Positions 17,706-27,422 are shown, counted from the stretch's first letter. The stretch is DNA of 64,000 nucleotides from Bacillus spongiae (GCF_037120725.1 NZ_JBBAXC010000002.1:124001-188000), one strand, 5' to 3'. The notes: generated from the sequence alone by a model not told the origin. Numbers and translations: made by a program.

Positions 17706-19550
17706 ATGCAACACACAGCAAAACAAATTGCACTTTATGCCTCGTTTCAAGCATTTCTTAATGGCTATATTCGTGAAATAAGTGGCGGTCGATGGATGAA
17801 GAAGGACGAATGGGTAAAAGAGCAAAGAACATCAGAGATTATGACAGAACCTTATGTTTATGAATTAGAATTACCACTGCAATCAATTCGACTCGCAATT
17901 GGGGTTAAATATCGTTCCTTGGTAGGAAGACATACATTTGGAATTACTCTTACGTATAGTGAAGGGAATAGGGTCTGGGAAAAGTCGGACGAGTTAATCA
18001 CGATAATGACACTCAATCAAGAATTATATTTAAGGAGTCAAATCAATCTGAGTGGTCAACACGACCCTCGCTACGATGAGCTAACTATTCGAATTATGGA
18101 CAGCTATCAAACAATGACGAGAATCATTGAACAGAGGATGGAAGATGCTACTAGTCTGTATGATTCAAATAGCTCATTTATCGAAACAGAACAGTCGTTA
18201 ATATATGGCCATTGGCTACACCCTACGCCAAAAAGCAGGCAAGGAATGGCACAATGGCAACAATCGACTTTTTCGCCAGAGTTAAAAGGATCGTTTCAGC
18301 TTCACTATTTTCTCGTAAATCGCAGCATTGTAAGGGAGAGTTCCGTTCTTCATGAAAGTGCAAGTCAGATATGTAAACAGCCCTTAATCCAAAGCGAATG
18401 TGAAATTAATACCTTAGAGAATGAATGTGTCATTCCAATACATCCTCTCCAAGCTCAATGGCTTTTGCAACAACCTTCTGTAAAAGAAGTAATGGAAGCT
18501 GGGTTAATCCAAGAGCTTGGGATACTAGGACCTTATTATCAGGCAACATCCTCACTAAGAACCGTGTATAACGAGGATGATCCCTATATGTACAAATTTT
18601 CAATTCCTGTAAAAGTAACCAATTCCTTGCGAGTAAATCGTCGTCACGAGCTAAAAGCAGGAGGTTTGATGGCAAGTCTGATGAATAAGCTTCACTATAC
18701 AATTCATTATCCTTCTTTCCAAATCATTCATGACCCTGCCTTTATAACGGTGGATTTCCCAGATCAATTAGAATCTGGGTTTGAGGTCATTATTCGCTCA
18801 AATGTATTCCAAAGGGGTCAAGGTGAGGGGATTAGCTCTATTGCAGCATTAGTGCAAGATCCCATTCCTGGACATAAATCAAGACTATACAATATTATCG
18901 TTGACTTAGTCCAATTAGAATCTGAATCATTAGAATCTGAATCATTAGAATCTGTCAGCTTTAAGTGGTTCAAAGAGTATTGGCATTGTACGATTGAGCC
19001 CTTAATTAAATTATATGATCAATATGGTATCGCTTTAGAGGCTCATCAACAGAATAGTGTTTTAGATGTGTCAGCGGGTTATCCCAAAACGTATTATTAT
19101 CGCGATAATCAAGGCTATTATTTATCAAAGTCTTATCAAGAAAGCTTATTAAATTTGGAACCTATGTTAGTAGAGTCCCCTGAGCTTTTTTATGAAGATG
19201 AATGTATTCAGGATCGATTTGCTTATTACTTAATTTGGAATCAACTATTTTCTATTATTCACCGTTTAGGTGCAGACCACTTAATTCGAGAGGAAGAATT
19301 ACTAAAATGGTCTACAGAACAATTACGTGATTTACTAACTCAGCTCGGTAAAAGTGGAAAGACCTTTGTCCAATCCATTTTAAATAATGAAAAACTTGCC
19401 TATAAAGGCAACTTGTTAACAAGCTTTTATAATGTAGATGAATTAACGGCTGAGCTAGAACAAGCTGTGTATTGTAACGTGCCCAATCCATTTTTTCTTC
19501 ATGGGAAGGAGGGGGAATATGCATTTTCAAAATCCAGTATCTTATCGTGA
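17706..19550 (+). CDS. asbA: Petrobactin synthetase AsbA (IucA/IucC family)
   Basis: NRPS-independent siderophore synthetase that condenses citrate with spermidine or its dihydroxybenzoyl adduct. The 614-residue protein has the IucA/IucC core, with IPIHPLQAQWLL near 242 and the substrate-site segment KFSIPVKVTNSLRVN near 298, and a FhuF-like C-terminal region containing the conserved EAHQQN near 450. It opens a run of genes in the order asbA-F known from the B. cereus group. A tandem 15-bp repeat adds a LESES repeat near residue 404. AAAGGATGG lies before ATG. Its end overlaps asbB by 32 bp. Confidence 0.92.
   Translation: MQHTAKQIALYASFQAFLNGYIREISGGRWMKKDEWVKEQRTSEIMTEPYVYELELPLQSIRLAIGVKYRSLVGRHTFGITLTYSEGNRVWEKSDELITIMTLNQELYLRSQINLSGQHDPRYDELTIRIMDSYQTMTRIIEQRMEDATSLYDSNSSFIETEQSLIYGHWLHPTPKSRQGMAQWQQSTFSPELKGSFQLHYFLVNRSIVRESSVLHESASQICKQPLIQSECEINTLENECVIPIHPLQAQWLLQQPSVKEVMEAGLIQELGILGPYYQATSSLRTVYNEDDPYMYKFSIPVKVTNSLRVNRRHELKAGGLMASLMNKLHYTIHYPSFQIIHDPAFITVDFPDQLESGFEVIIRSNVFQRGQGEGISSIAALVQDPIPGHKSRLYNIIVDLVQLESESLESESLESVSFKWFKEYWHCTIEPLIKLYDQYGIALEAHQQNSVLDVSAGYPKTYYYRDNQGYYLSKSYQESLLNLEPMLVESPELFYEDECIQDRFAYYLIWNQLFSIIHRLGADHLIREEELLKWSTEQLRDLLTQLGKSGKTFVQSILNNEKLAYKGNLLTSFYNVDELTAELEQAVYCNVPNPFFLHGKEGEYAFSKSSILS
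18915..18954 (+). repeat. Tandem 15-bp repeat inside asbA
   Basis: TTAGAATCTGAATCA is present in two full copies plus 10 bp of a third. The 15-bp unit keeps the frame and encodes L-E-S-E-S repeats. Copy-number change would add or remove five residues without frameshift. Confidence 0.9.
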
Positions 19551-21246
19551 AGCGGAGAAGAGGGTTAGAAGGATGCTTGTAGAGTGTATATTATTTGAAA
19601 ACCTTCTCCCTAATGAAGAAGCAGAAGCGGATAATATTTTTTTCATTTATGGAAAAGAACGAGTGTATAAATGCGTAGGGAAGAGGTCTGTGTTTGATCG
19701 AATTCGAATAAAAGAAGATCAGATTTTTAAAATAGTGGAAAACGAATCATTAATAGAGACGACCATTGAAGAATTGATAGATGAGCTTGTTCATAATAAT
19801 GAGGATAAAAACGGATTATTAATGGAGTTACAACAAACCATTAAGTTGAGTAGCTGGAATCAAGATAATCTTTATCAGCCTAAATCTAGAAGAAAATCTA
19901 CATATGAGGATTTGGAGTCAGAAGTAATGGAGGGGCATACGTATCATCCTTGCTATAAGTCACGAACAGGTTTTTCTTACGAGGATCATGCGATGTATGG
20001 ACCTGAGGCTAAACAGTCCTTCCCGCTCAAATGGATTGCCATTAAAAGAAATTATGCTCAGCTTTCTATTTTGAAAGAGGAGCAAAGCTTTTGGAAAAGT
20101 GAGCTAGGACTGTCTTTCTGGGAAAAACTATTAGCCACCCTTCATAGGAATGGAGGGACATTTGAAGACTACACATTTCTTCCAATCCACCCGTGGCAAT
20201 GGAAATCAATTGGCGAAGAGTTGAACCGTTATATCGAGAAGAGAATTATTATCCCTATATGTGATGGGGTTGATGCCTACCGAGCAACTCAATCTGTTAG
20301 AACGTTGATCAATACAACAAGCTTAAGCAAAGCGAATGTGAAACTGTCTATGAATATGGTTAATACTTCATCCTTAAGGACAATTCAATCACAGTCCATT
20401 TCTGCTGCACCGTTCATTTCAACTTGGATTCAACAAATCATTAGGTCAGATTCATACTTACATGAAGAAGTATCTATGGTTATTCTTGAAGAATATGCTG
20501 GCATGTACTTTGCTCCTAAAGATCATAATATAAATCTAGATGGGCAGCTTGGGGTGATATGGAGACAAAGTGTGCGAACATATATGAAAAATCAGGAGGA
20601 AGCAGTGCCGTTTACTGCCTTATTGAATGTAGAGCGTGATGGTCGTACGTTTATAGATGATTGGCTAACCAAATACGGGGCAACAAGCTGGCTAAATCAA
20701 TTTTTTGATGTTTGTATTTTGCCCGTTTGGCATCTTCTTGTTGCCCATGGAATCGCAGTAGAAGCTCATGCACAAAACATGATTTTAATTCATCGAAATG
20801 GGTGGCCGATTCGTGTGGTGTTAAGAGATTTTCATGAAAGTGTAGAGTATCAAAAAGGTTACGTAAAAGAAACAGAAAAGGTGCCTCATTTTGAGACTTT
20901 ACATGAGAATTTTGTAGGAGCACCTGAAGACAAATACTATTGGATGTCGTCTGTTGAGGGACTAAGAGAATTAATTATGGATACTTTATTTGTGTTCCAC
21001 CTAAGTGAACTCTCTTTTTTAATGGAGGAACAATACGGTTATCGTGAAGAAAAGTTTTGGCATTTATTAAATGAAAAAATGGAACAACATGTAGAGCGAT
21101 TTCCTTCCATAACAACCCGACTTTTAAAACTTCAACATACGAGCTCTTCTATCTATGTTGAGTCTTTACTTAAAAAGAAATTAGCTCATGATGATGAAGC
21201 TTCCTTTCGTCATTCAGTTCAAAATGTATTTACAACTACTAAATAG
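19519..21246 (+). CDS. asbB: Petrobactin synthetase AsbB (IucA/IucC family)
   Basis: Second NIS synthetase of the pathway, adding the other spermidine-dihydroxybenzoyl arm to the citrate core. The protein has 575 residues from ATG 19519. Marks are GHTYHPCYKSRTGFSYEDH near 140, FLPIHPWQWK near 221, the ATP/citrate-site segment ATQSVRTLINT near 256, and AVEAHAQNMILI near 415. The frame is open from 19501, but AGGAGG spaced 6 bp upstream selects ATG 19519. It starts inside the end of asbA and lies 11 bp before asbC. Confidence 0.92.
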   Translation: MHFQNPVSYREAEKRVRRMLVECILFENLLPNEEAEADNIFFIYGKERVYKCVGKRSVFDRIRIKEDQIFKIVENESLIETTIEELIDELVHNNEDKNGLLMELQQTIKLSSWNQDNLYQPKSRRKSTYEDLESEVMEGHTYHPCYKSRTGFSYEDHAMYGPEAKQSFPLKWIAIKRNYAQLSILKEEQSFWKSELGLSFWEKLLATLHRNGGTFEDYTFLPIHPWQWKSIGEELNRYIEKRIIIPICDGVDAYRATQSVRTLINTTSLSKANVKLSMNMVNTSSLRTIQSQSISAAPFISTWIQQIIRSDSYLHEEVSMVILEEYAGMYFAPKDHNINLDGQLGVIWRQSVRTYMKNQEEAVPFTALLNVERDGRTFIDDWLTKYGATSWLNQFFDVCILPVWHLLVAHGIAVEAHAQNMILIHRNGWPIRVVLRDFHESVEYQKGYVKETEKVPHFETLHENFVGAPEDKYYWMSSVEGLRELIMDTLFVFHLSELSFLMEEQYGYREEKFWHLLNEKMEQHVERFPSITTRLLKLQHTSSSIYVESLLKKKLAHDDEASFRHSVQNVFTTTK

Positions 21247-21257
21247 GAGAAAAAATT

Positions 21258-22487
21258 ATGTTCTTTGTAGATGATTATTTTTACTCGATAGATGATTTAG
21301 AAAATCAATATGCCATCTTTGATCGTATTTCCTTCTTAAAGGAATGTGAGAATAGTAGATTGGCTGTCTGTATTCCGGATGTATTTCAATGGTTGACTCT
21401 TTGTCTTTATGTACGTCAGAAGGGGGGCTCAATTGTCCCTATTCATCCTTCTATGCCGAAGGAAGGAGCAATGAAAATGGCGCATGCAACGAATAGCCAT
21501 TCTTTGCTGTACGATACCATTCATTCGCCTATTGAGATTGACAGTGACAAAAAAGAAGCGGAAGGTGTTCTTGTCCAAATGAGCTCAGGAACAACAGGAG
21601 CACCTAAAAGTATCGAGCGCACTTGGGAATCAGTAGACGAAGAGCTTAAAAGCTACGCTTCTATCCTGCCAATTCAAATGGGAACGAAATCAATTATTGC
21701 TTGCCCAACTACTCATTCTTACGGTTTAATAAGCGGTGTGTTTTCTGCTCTAAAAAGAGGAGAGGCGCCTGTGATTATCACGAATATGAATCCTAGGTAT
21801 GTTCTGAAAAAACTAAATCAATTCCCTAACCATATTTTGTACGCAGGACCTGCTCTTTTATCTCCTTTAACGAGCTTACTTTCTAATCGACAGAAACTTG
21901 ACCGCGTTATGGTATCAGGTTCATTAATGACAGACCAGCTACTGACTACATTAAAGGAGAAAAGCAACGAGGTTTCACAGCAGTATGGCTGTTCTGAAGC
22001 TGGATGTATTACAGTTAATACTCACGTAAATAATGCTAGAGAAATGGGATGTCCTCTGCCTCATCTCACTGTAAAAGCTGGAAGTGAAAACGATCCGAAC
22101 GAAATTATTCTTTCCACCTCTACAAAGACTATTTATACAAAGGATATCGGATATATGGTAAATGGCACACTCACATTTCTTGGGAGAATGGATGACACAA
22201 TCAATGTTGCGGGTTTGAATGTTTACCCTCAGGATGTGGAAAATGTCCTACTGAATGAACCAAGAATTATCGAAGCGGTGGTATATAAACGACGACATCA
22301 TTTTTCAGGTGAACGCGTTTGTGCTCAATATGTTTCGACAGAGCCGATTGAGAATAATGAACTAAGACAGTGGTGTCATAAATATCTTGCACCATATCAA
22401 GTTCCGATGGAGCTTGAGCGTGTTCCAAAGATTGAAAAGCTACCAAATGGAAAAATAAGTAGGAAGCTATTGGGAGGAGTAATGTAG
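21258..22487 (+). CDS. asbC: 3,4-dihydroxybenzoyl-AMP ligase AsbC
   Basis: Activates 3,4-dihydroxybenzoate with ATP and loads it onto the AsbD carrier. The 409-residue protein is a short ANL adenylating enzyme: phosphate-binding SSGTTGAPKS near 110, QYGCSEAG near 240, the adenosine-site GRMDDTINVAGLNVYPQDVE near 314, and the C-terminal catalytic Lys in KLPNGKISRK near 400. Its length is close to the roughly 412 residues of B. anthracis AsbC. Its stop overlaps the GTG start of asbD by one base. Confidence 0.9.
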   Translation: MFFVDDYFYSIDDLENQYAIFDRISFLKECENSRLAVCIPDVFQWLTLCLYVRQKGGSIVPIHPSMPKEGAMKMAHATNSHSLLYDTIHSPIEIDSDKKEAEGVLVQMSSGTTGAPKSIERTWESVDEELKSYASILPIQMGTKSIIACPTTHSYGLISGVFSALKRGEAPVIITNMNPRYVLKKLNQFPNHILYAGPALLSPLTSLLSNRQKLDRVMVSGSLMTDQLLTTLKEKSNEVSQQYGCSEAGCITVNTHVNNAREMGCPLPHLTVKAGSENDPNEIILSTSTKTIYTKDIGYMVNGTLTFLGRMDDTINVAGLNVYPQDVENVLLNEPRIIEAVVYKRRHHFSGERVCAQYVSTEPIENNELRQWCHKYLAPYQVPMELERVPKIEKLPNGKISRKLLGGVM

Positions 22488-22762
22488 TGGATCGAAAAGA
22501 CATAGTAAACGCCATTTATGACATATTAAAAAATAACATAGAGCTCCCGACATTATCTGCTTTCCATGAGGAGGCAAGATTAAACGAAGACCTGTATATG
22601 GATTCGTTAATAATCCTCCAACTTATCTTACATTTAGAGCTAGATCATGGATTCCATATACCCGATGAAATCATTGTGGCAAAGGATTTTAAAACAGTGG
22701 TCACTTTAGTGAACTTTCTCGAGAAACAAAAAAGGGTTTCTAGATCGGAGGAGGAGGAATGA
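22487..22762 (+). CDS. asbD: Aryl carrier protein AsbD
   Basis: Carries 3,4-dihydroxybenzoate as a thioester on phosphopantetheine. The 91-residue acyl-carrier-type protein has the attachment serine in YMDSLIIL (about residue 37). It starts with GTG, 8 bp after GGAGGA, and shares one base with the asbC stop; its own end overlaps asbE by 4 bp (ATGA). This tight coupling fits the need for matched AsbC, AsbD and AsbE. Confidence 0.88.
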   Translation: MDRKDIVNAIYDILKNNIELPTLSAFHEEARLNEDLYMDSLIILQLILHLELDHGFHIPDEIIVAKDFKTVVTLVNFLEKQKRVSRSEEEE

Positions 22763-23736
22763 TAAAGGTTCATTGCTTTGTGAGTTGTGTTTGTGAGGTA
22801 ATTAAAAAGACAAAGGGTGTTGATCATAGGCCATATTATTTTGGCGTATGGGATGCTGATTTTGATGTTCAGGAGAATATGCAATTAACCTATCATTCTG
22901 AACAGATAAACCATGATTTTTTTAAAACATGGTATGAAATGTTGTACGGAATTAAAATTCACAAGTGGTATAATCCTCAAAAAACAAAACAGGAAAATAT
23001 CATTATTTTGCAGGAATTACTAGAGAATAAACGACCGAACGAGCATGTAATGGTGATGCTAGATTTGTCGAGGTTACCAGAGCGAGAAAATAAATTCAAT
23101 CAAACGCCCTTTCCCCATTATGTAATGCTGGAAACGACGGATAACGACGAAGAATGGTTAATGTATGATCATGATTTTAGGTGGGAAGGGGTATTACCTA
23201 AGGATAGAATTATTGCATCGATTAATGAACCATCGGTTGCTGGAGGATATTCTTTTGACTCCAAATCCATTATTCCACCAGATTATAAGACAGTTGAAGC
23301 CTATTTTAAAAGTTGTATGAAGCATGATAGCAATCCTTTGACAGAAGCTGTTATTAACATTGTTAATGCATTTACAACGGGAAAGGAAAAGCATAATCTA
23401 TCGATGATTACATTATCATTACGGGAACTACCTGTTATTGCGATTAGAAAGTATGCATATGAACACGCTTTTGCCTACTTTTGGGAACATCTTCAACTTA
23501 ACAATGAAGAGTTTGAGATATGGTGTGATGAGATTGAGAAGCTTGTAAAGGGTTATACTCTTGTTCAATATAGAGCGATGAAATTCGCATTGACGAGAAA
23601 CTATGCCATTTCGGATGATATTCTTTCAAAATTGGATGAACTAAATAGACTAGAATTCAAGATTAAAAATGAACTACAAAAATATTTTAATGAATGGCTA
23701 CAATCTCAAAATTACAAAGTGGAGATGAATAAATGA
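22759..23736 (+). CDS. asbE: Petrobactin biosynthesis condensing protein AsbE
   Basis: Transfers the aryl group from AsbD to spermidine or the spermidyl-citrate intermediate. The 325-residue protein is soluble with no signal peptide. N-terminal HCFVSCVCEVI and KKTKGVDHRPYYFGVWDADFDV segments and the HYVMLETTDNDEEWLMYDHD stretch are consistent with AsbE, and its place between asbD and asbF matches known clusters. The cysteines near residues 5-11 are candidates for acyl transfer, which is my inference. Overlapping start and stop codons couple it to both neighbours. Confidence 0.85.
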   Translation: MIKVHCFVSCVCEVIKKTKGVDHRPYYFGVWDADFDVQENMQLTYHSEQINHDFFKTWYEMLYGIKIHKWYNPQKTKQENIIILQELLENKRPNEHVMVMLDLSRLPERENKFNQTPFPHYVMLETTDNDEEWLMYDHDFRWEGVLPKDRIIASINEPSVAGGYSFDSKSIIPPDYKTVEAYFKSCMKHDSNPLTEAVINIVNAFTTGKEKHNLSMITLSLRELPVIAIRKYAYEHAFAYFWEHLQLNNEEFEIWCDEIEKLVKGYTLVQYRAMKFALTRNYAISDDILSKLDELNRLEFKIKNELQKYFNEWLQSQNYKVEMNK

Positions 23737-24557
23737 AAATATCAATTTGTACCATTTCATTCAGGCACTATTTACTGTCAATAGATCAGATTGCTTATTG
23801 GGGGCAAACACAAGGCATTCATGGGATTGAATTATGGGGGGTACATGCAAAAAACCTTTCAAATGACTTCCATTATGGAAAGGAATGGCTTCATGGCTTT
23901 GGTTTGGAAACGAGTATGATTAGTGATTATTTACCCCTTGATTTTCCTTCTAGTAAAATAATTGGAGAGACAAAAGAATTATCATCATTGGCAAAACATT
24001 GGGGAACGAAAAAAATACGTACATTCGCTGGAAATAAAGGAAGTCATGAAACAAGCAAAGAGGAGAGGAGAAAGCTAGTAGAAAGCATCAAATTAATTTG
24101 CGATCTTTTAGAATCAGAGGGTCAATTCTTGCTAGTTGAAACCCATCCTAATACGTTAACCGATAATGTATTGTCTACTTTAACCTTGCTAGATGAAGTG
24201 AATCATCCTGCCCTTAAAGTAAACTTCGACGTTTTACATATTTGGGAATCTGGAGTTGATCCAGTTAAAGCGTTAAAGTACCTCTTACCGTATATTTCTC
24301 ATTTTCACTTCAAAAATATTGCCTCACGAAAGGATTTAAATGTTTTTGCGCCAAATAATGTGTATGCTGCTGCAGGGAGTAGAGTAGGCATGGTACCTTT
24401 ATTTGATGGTGCTGTAAATTACCAAGAATTTATAAGGGAAGTACAGGATTGTAAGCTAGATGTGGGTGCTTCCTTAGAGTGGTTTGGCCCAAATGTAAAA
24501 CAAGTATTAGAAAATGATTTTTCCATGGTTAAGAGAATGTTTCAAGTTGTTCAGTGA
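23733..24557 (+). CDS. asbF: 3-dehydroshikimate dehydratase AsbF
   Basis: Makes 3,4-dihydroxybenzoate, the petrobactin catechol, from 3-dehydroshikimate. The 274-residue TIM-barrel protein (xylose isomerase-like, AP_endonuc_2 family) starts MKISICTISFRHYL, with IRTFAGNKGS near 95, the metal-site Glu in LVETHPNTLTDN near 140, NFDVLHIWESG near 170, HFHFKNI near 198, and ASLEWFGPN near 250 with the last metal Glu. These are the AsbF signatures. It is the last gene of the operon; an imperfect hairpin follows. Confidence 0.94.
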   Translation: MKISICTISFRHYLLSIDQIAYWGQTQGIHGIELWGVHAKNLSNDFHYGKEWLHGFGLETSMISDYLPLDFPSSKIIGETKELSSLAKHWGTKKIRTFAGNKGSHETSKEERRKLVESIKLICDLLESEGQFLLVETHPNTLTDNVLSTLTLLDEVNHPALKVNFDVLHIWESGVDPVKALKYLLPYISHFHFKNIASRKDLNVFAPNNVYAAAGSRVGMVPLFDGAVNYQEFIREVQDCKLDVGASLEWFGPNVKQVLENDFSMVKRMFQVVQ

Positions 24558-24647
24558 GAATCACTGAATAATGCATAAGGTCTAAAGTAGATCATTTATC
24601 TCTAAAAAGCATTCTATATATTAATTGAATACTAAATACTTTTTAAT

Positions 24648-24691
24648 GAAGTGAGCATAGGATTATTATTCATATAATCCTAGTTCACTTC
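24648..24691 (+). terminator. Probable terminator of the asb operon
   Basis: GAAGTGA then TAGGATTAT pairs with ATAATCCTA then TCACTTC, with small unpaired bases between the two stems. CATTTATTCTTT follows, so the T-tract is loose. Confidence 0.55.
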
Positions 24692-24781
24692 ATTTATTCT
24701 TTAATGATTACCACCTTCATTTCATTATTTGGAATAGAAGACATTGGGTGGATTAGTTTAAATTGATGCGGAGGCGTTTAA

Positions 24782-25345
24782 ATGAACGAACAAACAATGC
24801 TTCAAACAATTATTAAGGAAAGGCGTACGATAAGAGACTTCATTGACAGACCCGTACCTCTTACACTTATTCAAGAGTTATTAAACATCGCAGTTTGGGC
24901 ACCTAATCATGGGCTACGAGAACCGTGGCGATTTGTGATGTTTGAAGGTGAGGGAAAGGATGTCCTAATTAACGGCTCACTGGAATCTTTGTCAAATAAT
25001 TTAGGTGAAAATTATAAAGAGAAATTAAAACAATATATCTCAAAAGTACCTTTAATAATTTCTGTCATTTTACCAAGAGATAGTAATGAACGAGTATGGG
25101 AAGAAGATATTTGTGCTGCTGCGAGTATGATTCAAAACTTTCAACTGCTGACGTGGGAAAAGGAAATAGGTGTGTTATGGAAAACCGGAGAAATATTAAG
25201 CCATCCAACTATTCGCAAAGTACACGAAGTGAAAGAAAATGAAAAGATTATCGGAATGCTATTTTTGGGATATTTCGATAAAACTCCTAAGAAGATGAAA
25301 CGTAAACGTTTTGAAGAATTAACAACATTTGTCACAAAGAAGTAA
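24782..25345 (+). CDS. Nitroreductase-family flavoprotein
   Basis: FMN-dependent NAD(P)H oxidoreductase; the physiological substrate is not evident. The 187-residue protein has the family pattern RRTIRDFIDRPV at the N-terminus (FMN phosphate), WAPNHGLREPWRFVMF near 38, DICAAASMIQNFQLLT near 102, and GMLFLGYFD near 157. It resembles B. subtilis YfhC, whose gene lies beside the YfiYZ-YfhA importer; this recollection strengthens a link with the importer here. Reduction of ferric siderophore is an untested idea. GGAGGCG lies before ATG. Confidence 0.85.
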   Translation: MNEQTMLQTIIKERRTIRDFIDRPVPLTLIQELLNIAVWAPNHGLREPWRFVMFEGEGKDVLINGSLESLSNNLGENYKEKLKQYISKVPLIISVILPRDSNERVWEEDICAAASMIQNFQLLTWEKEIGVLWKTGEILSHPTIRKVHEVKENEKIIGMLFLGYFDKTPKKMKRKRFEELTTFVTKK

Positions 25346-25656
25346 CAAAAACAGCTCTATAAGCAATCATGAGTGTTCTTTTAATTTGGATATTAATATA
25401 ATTTACTATGCAAATCTCATTTTTAAAAAATATACTCATTCCTTCTTAATGGGTGCTTTTTCACGGTATAGATTTGCTGACTGTTATTAATCCGTATTAA
25501 ACACATATAATAAGGTAGGTTGCACTTCTTTGTAGTGCCACTATATGGTTATATTCTTCGTACTTTGAGCTACTTATTCTTCAATTATTTTATCTCCCTG
25601 AGCTATAGGTGACGTGTGATAAAATGAAAGAGTACAACTTAAAAAGGGTGATAACT
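25346..25656. other. Intergenic stretch without recognised content
   Basis: AT-rich DNA between the nitroreductase and the deacetylase. A TATAAT sits at 25506-25511 but has no -35 at normal spacing. The frame that runs into the deacetylase from 25609 is upstream of its preferred start. Nothing else is supported. Confidence 0.5.
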
Positions 25657-26502
25657 ATGAGGTCGATGATACTGATAAGTGCATTGTTTTTATTGACGGC
25701 TTGTACTAGTAACGAACCGTTAAAGGAAGAAAGTCAAGGTAGTGAGAATAAAATGGGGGAAGAGCAAAAAGAGAAAACCGTTATAGAAAATAAAGAAGAG
25801 GAAACGCGAGAAAAAGAACAAATAGAAGAATTCGAAGAAAATGAAGTTGTAGCAGAACCTCAATATAAATTAAATCCAAACACTTGGTCGATTGAGCCGA
25901 TAGCTGAAGCAAATGAAAGTATTGTCTTATTGACCATTGACGATGCACCTGATAAACATTCGATTGAAATGGCTCAAACGCTAAAAGATCTTCAAGCACC
26001 TGCGATTTTTTTTGTAAATGGTCATTTTCTTGATACACCTGAGGAACAAGAGGTGTTGAAGGAGATTCATAAGATGGGCTTCCCGATTGGAAATCATACT
26101 TACTCCCATAGTAATTTAAGTGACTTAAATGAGGAGAAACAAAGGGAAGAAATTTTATCATTAAACGATATTATCGAAGAAATCACTGGAGAGCGCCCGA
26201 AGTTTTTTCGAGCTCCTTTTGGGGTAAATACAGACTTTAGTAAAGCAGTTGTTGCTGAAGAAAATATGGTATTAATGAATTGGACTTATGGATATGATTG
26301 GGAAGCAGAGTACCAAAATAAAGAATCAATTACAGATATCATGGTCAACACCCCATTACTTAGTAATGGTGCCAACCTTTTGATGCACGATCGATCATGG
26401 ACGAATGATGCCTTAGCAGACATCGTGAAAGGATTAAGAGAGAAAGATTACGAAATAATAGATCCATACTTAATTGAATCTTCTCAAACAGCTCCTTTTT
26501 AA
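25657..26502 (+). CDS. Polysaccharide deacetylase lipoprotein
   Basis: NodB-type carbohydrate esterase family 4 enzyme, predicted to deacetylate a wall sugar polymer. From ATG 25657 it has 281 residues: lipoprotein signal ending in LTAC, a Glu/Lys-rich linker to about residue 75, then the NodB domain with motif 1 LLTIDDAPDKHS, motif 2 GNHTYSHSNL (His-x3-His metal site), motif 3 FFRAPFGVN and motif 5 LLMHDRSW. Motif 1 reads TIDDAP instead of the usual TFDDGP; the two Asp are kept. An in-frame GTG start at 25609 is possible but would bury the signal peptide. A hairpin overlaps its stop. Confidence 0.85.
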   Translation: MRSMILISALFLLTACTSNEPLKEESQGSENKMGEEQKEKTVIENKEEETREKEQIEEFEENEVVAEPQYKLNPNTWSIEPIAEANESIVLLTIDDAPDKHSIEMAQTLKDLQAPAIFFVNGHFLDTPEEQEVLKEIHKMGFPIGNHTYSHSNLSDLNEEKQREEILSLNDIIEEITGERPKFFRAPFGVNTDFSKAVVAEENMVLMNWTYGYDWEAEYQNKESITDIMVNTPLLSNGANLLMHDRSWTNDALADIVKGLREKDYEIIDPYLIESSQTAPF

Positions 26503-26549
26503 TAAGGAGCTGCAAGTTAGAAAGTACGTTTAATGAAAGGTATCAAAAT

Positions 26550-27422
26550 ATGAATGTTCAAGAAGTAATAAATATATTAATAAAAAATGGAATCATTCAA
26601 AATGGTGATGTAGAAGTAAAGGAATTAAAAGGTGGGACAGTAAGTAAATTATACTTGATCAATACTAACCATGGATTAAAGGTAGTGGTAAAACAGAACC
26701 TTCCTGAGATCATAAAGGCAGAAGCTCTCTATTTAAACATCTATCAGGATGTGGAGTTTTTGCCTAATTTACTGTACGTAGAGGAACATTTTCATTTTAT
26801 GGTGTATTCCTATATCGATGGATCGACGAATAGGAAAGGGCTCCGTAAAAAGGAAATGGTAGCAGAGTTGGTAACCCATCTTATTAATCACTATAAACCA
26901 TTCCCTAATAGTGAAAATTGGGGATGGGTAGATGAACAAACAGATTCGTGGAACCGCTTCTTATTACAGAGAGTGGAAGCTGCTGAAAAATGGGTTAAAC
27001 CTTATTTAACAAGCGAGGATGTACTATTAGTCCGCCACCTTGTTGAAAGTAAGAGCCGTACTTCAGTTAGTAATGTCCCTTATTTACTTCATGGTGATTG
27101 CGGGATACACAATTTTATCTTTCAAGACGGGAAGTTTATAGGTGTAATTGACCCTATGCCTGTTTTAGGGCCACCACTATACGATGTCATTTATGCATTT
27201 TGTTCGACTCCTGATGAATTAACGAAAAGTGCGTTACTATCTACAGTAGCTAACTTATTATATAAAGAAGGAATTAGTGAAATGGAATTGTTTGAAGAAA
27301 TGGTCATTGGATTATTCCTTCGAATATCAACTTGTGTAAAACATCATCCAACCGAGCTAAAGGACTATCAATTAGCTTGGAAGTATTGGAAGAATATCCT
27401 TAACAATTGTCATGAAGTGTAG
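26550..27422 (+). CDS. Aminoglycoside phosphotransferase-family kinase-like protein
   Basis: Small-molecule kinase fold; the substrate is unknown. The 290-residue protein has a glycine-containing nucleotide region GGTVSKLYLI near 27 with Lys in VVVKQNL near 48, the Brenner-type catalytic motif LLHGDCGIHNF near 180, and the metal-binding IDPMPVLGPPLYDV near 197. Such proteins phosphorylate sugars, choline, homoserine or antibiotics; no resistance role can be claimed. It follows the deacetylase by 47 bp and may share its transcript. Confidence 0.75.
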   Translation: MNVQEVINILIKNGIIQNGDVEVKELKGGTVSKLYLINTNHGLKVVVKQNLPEIIKAEALYLNIYQDVEFLPNLLYVEEHFHFMVYSYIDGSTNRKGLRKKEMVAELVTHLINHYKPFPNSENWGWVDEQTDSWNRFLLQRVEAAEKWVKPYLTSEDVLLVRHLVESKSRTSVSNVPYLLHGDCGIHNFIFQDGKFIGVIDPMPVLGPPLYDVIYAFCSTPDELTKSALLSTVANLLYKEGISEMELFEEMVIGLFLRISTCVKHHPTELKDYQLAWKYWKNILNNCHEV

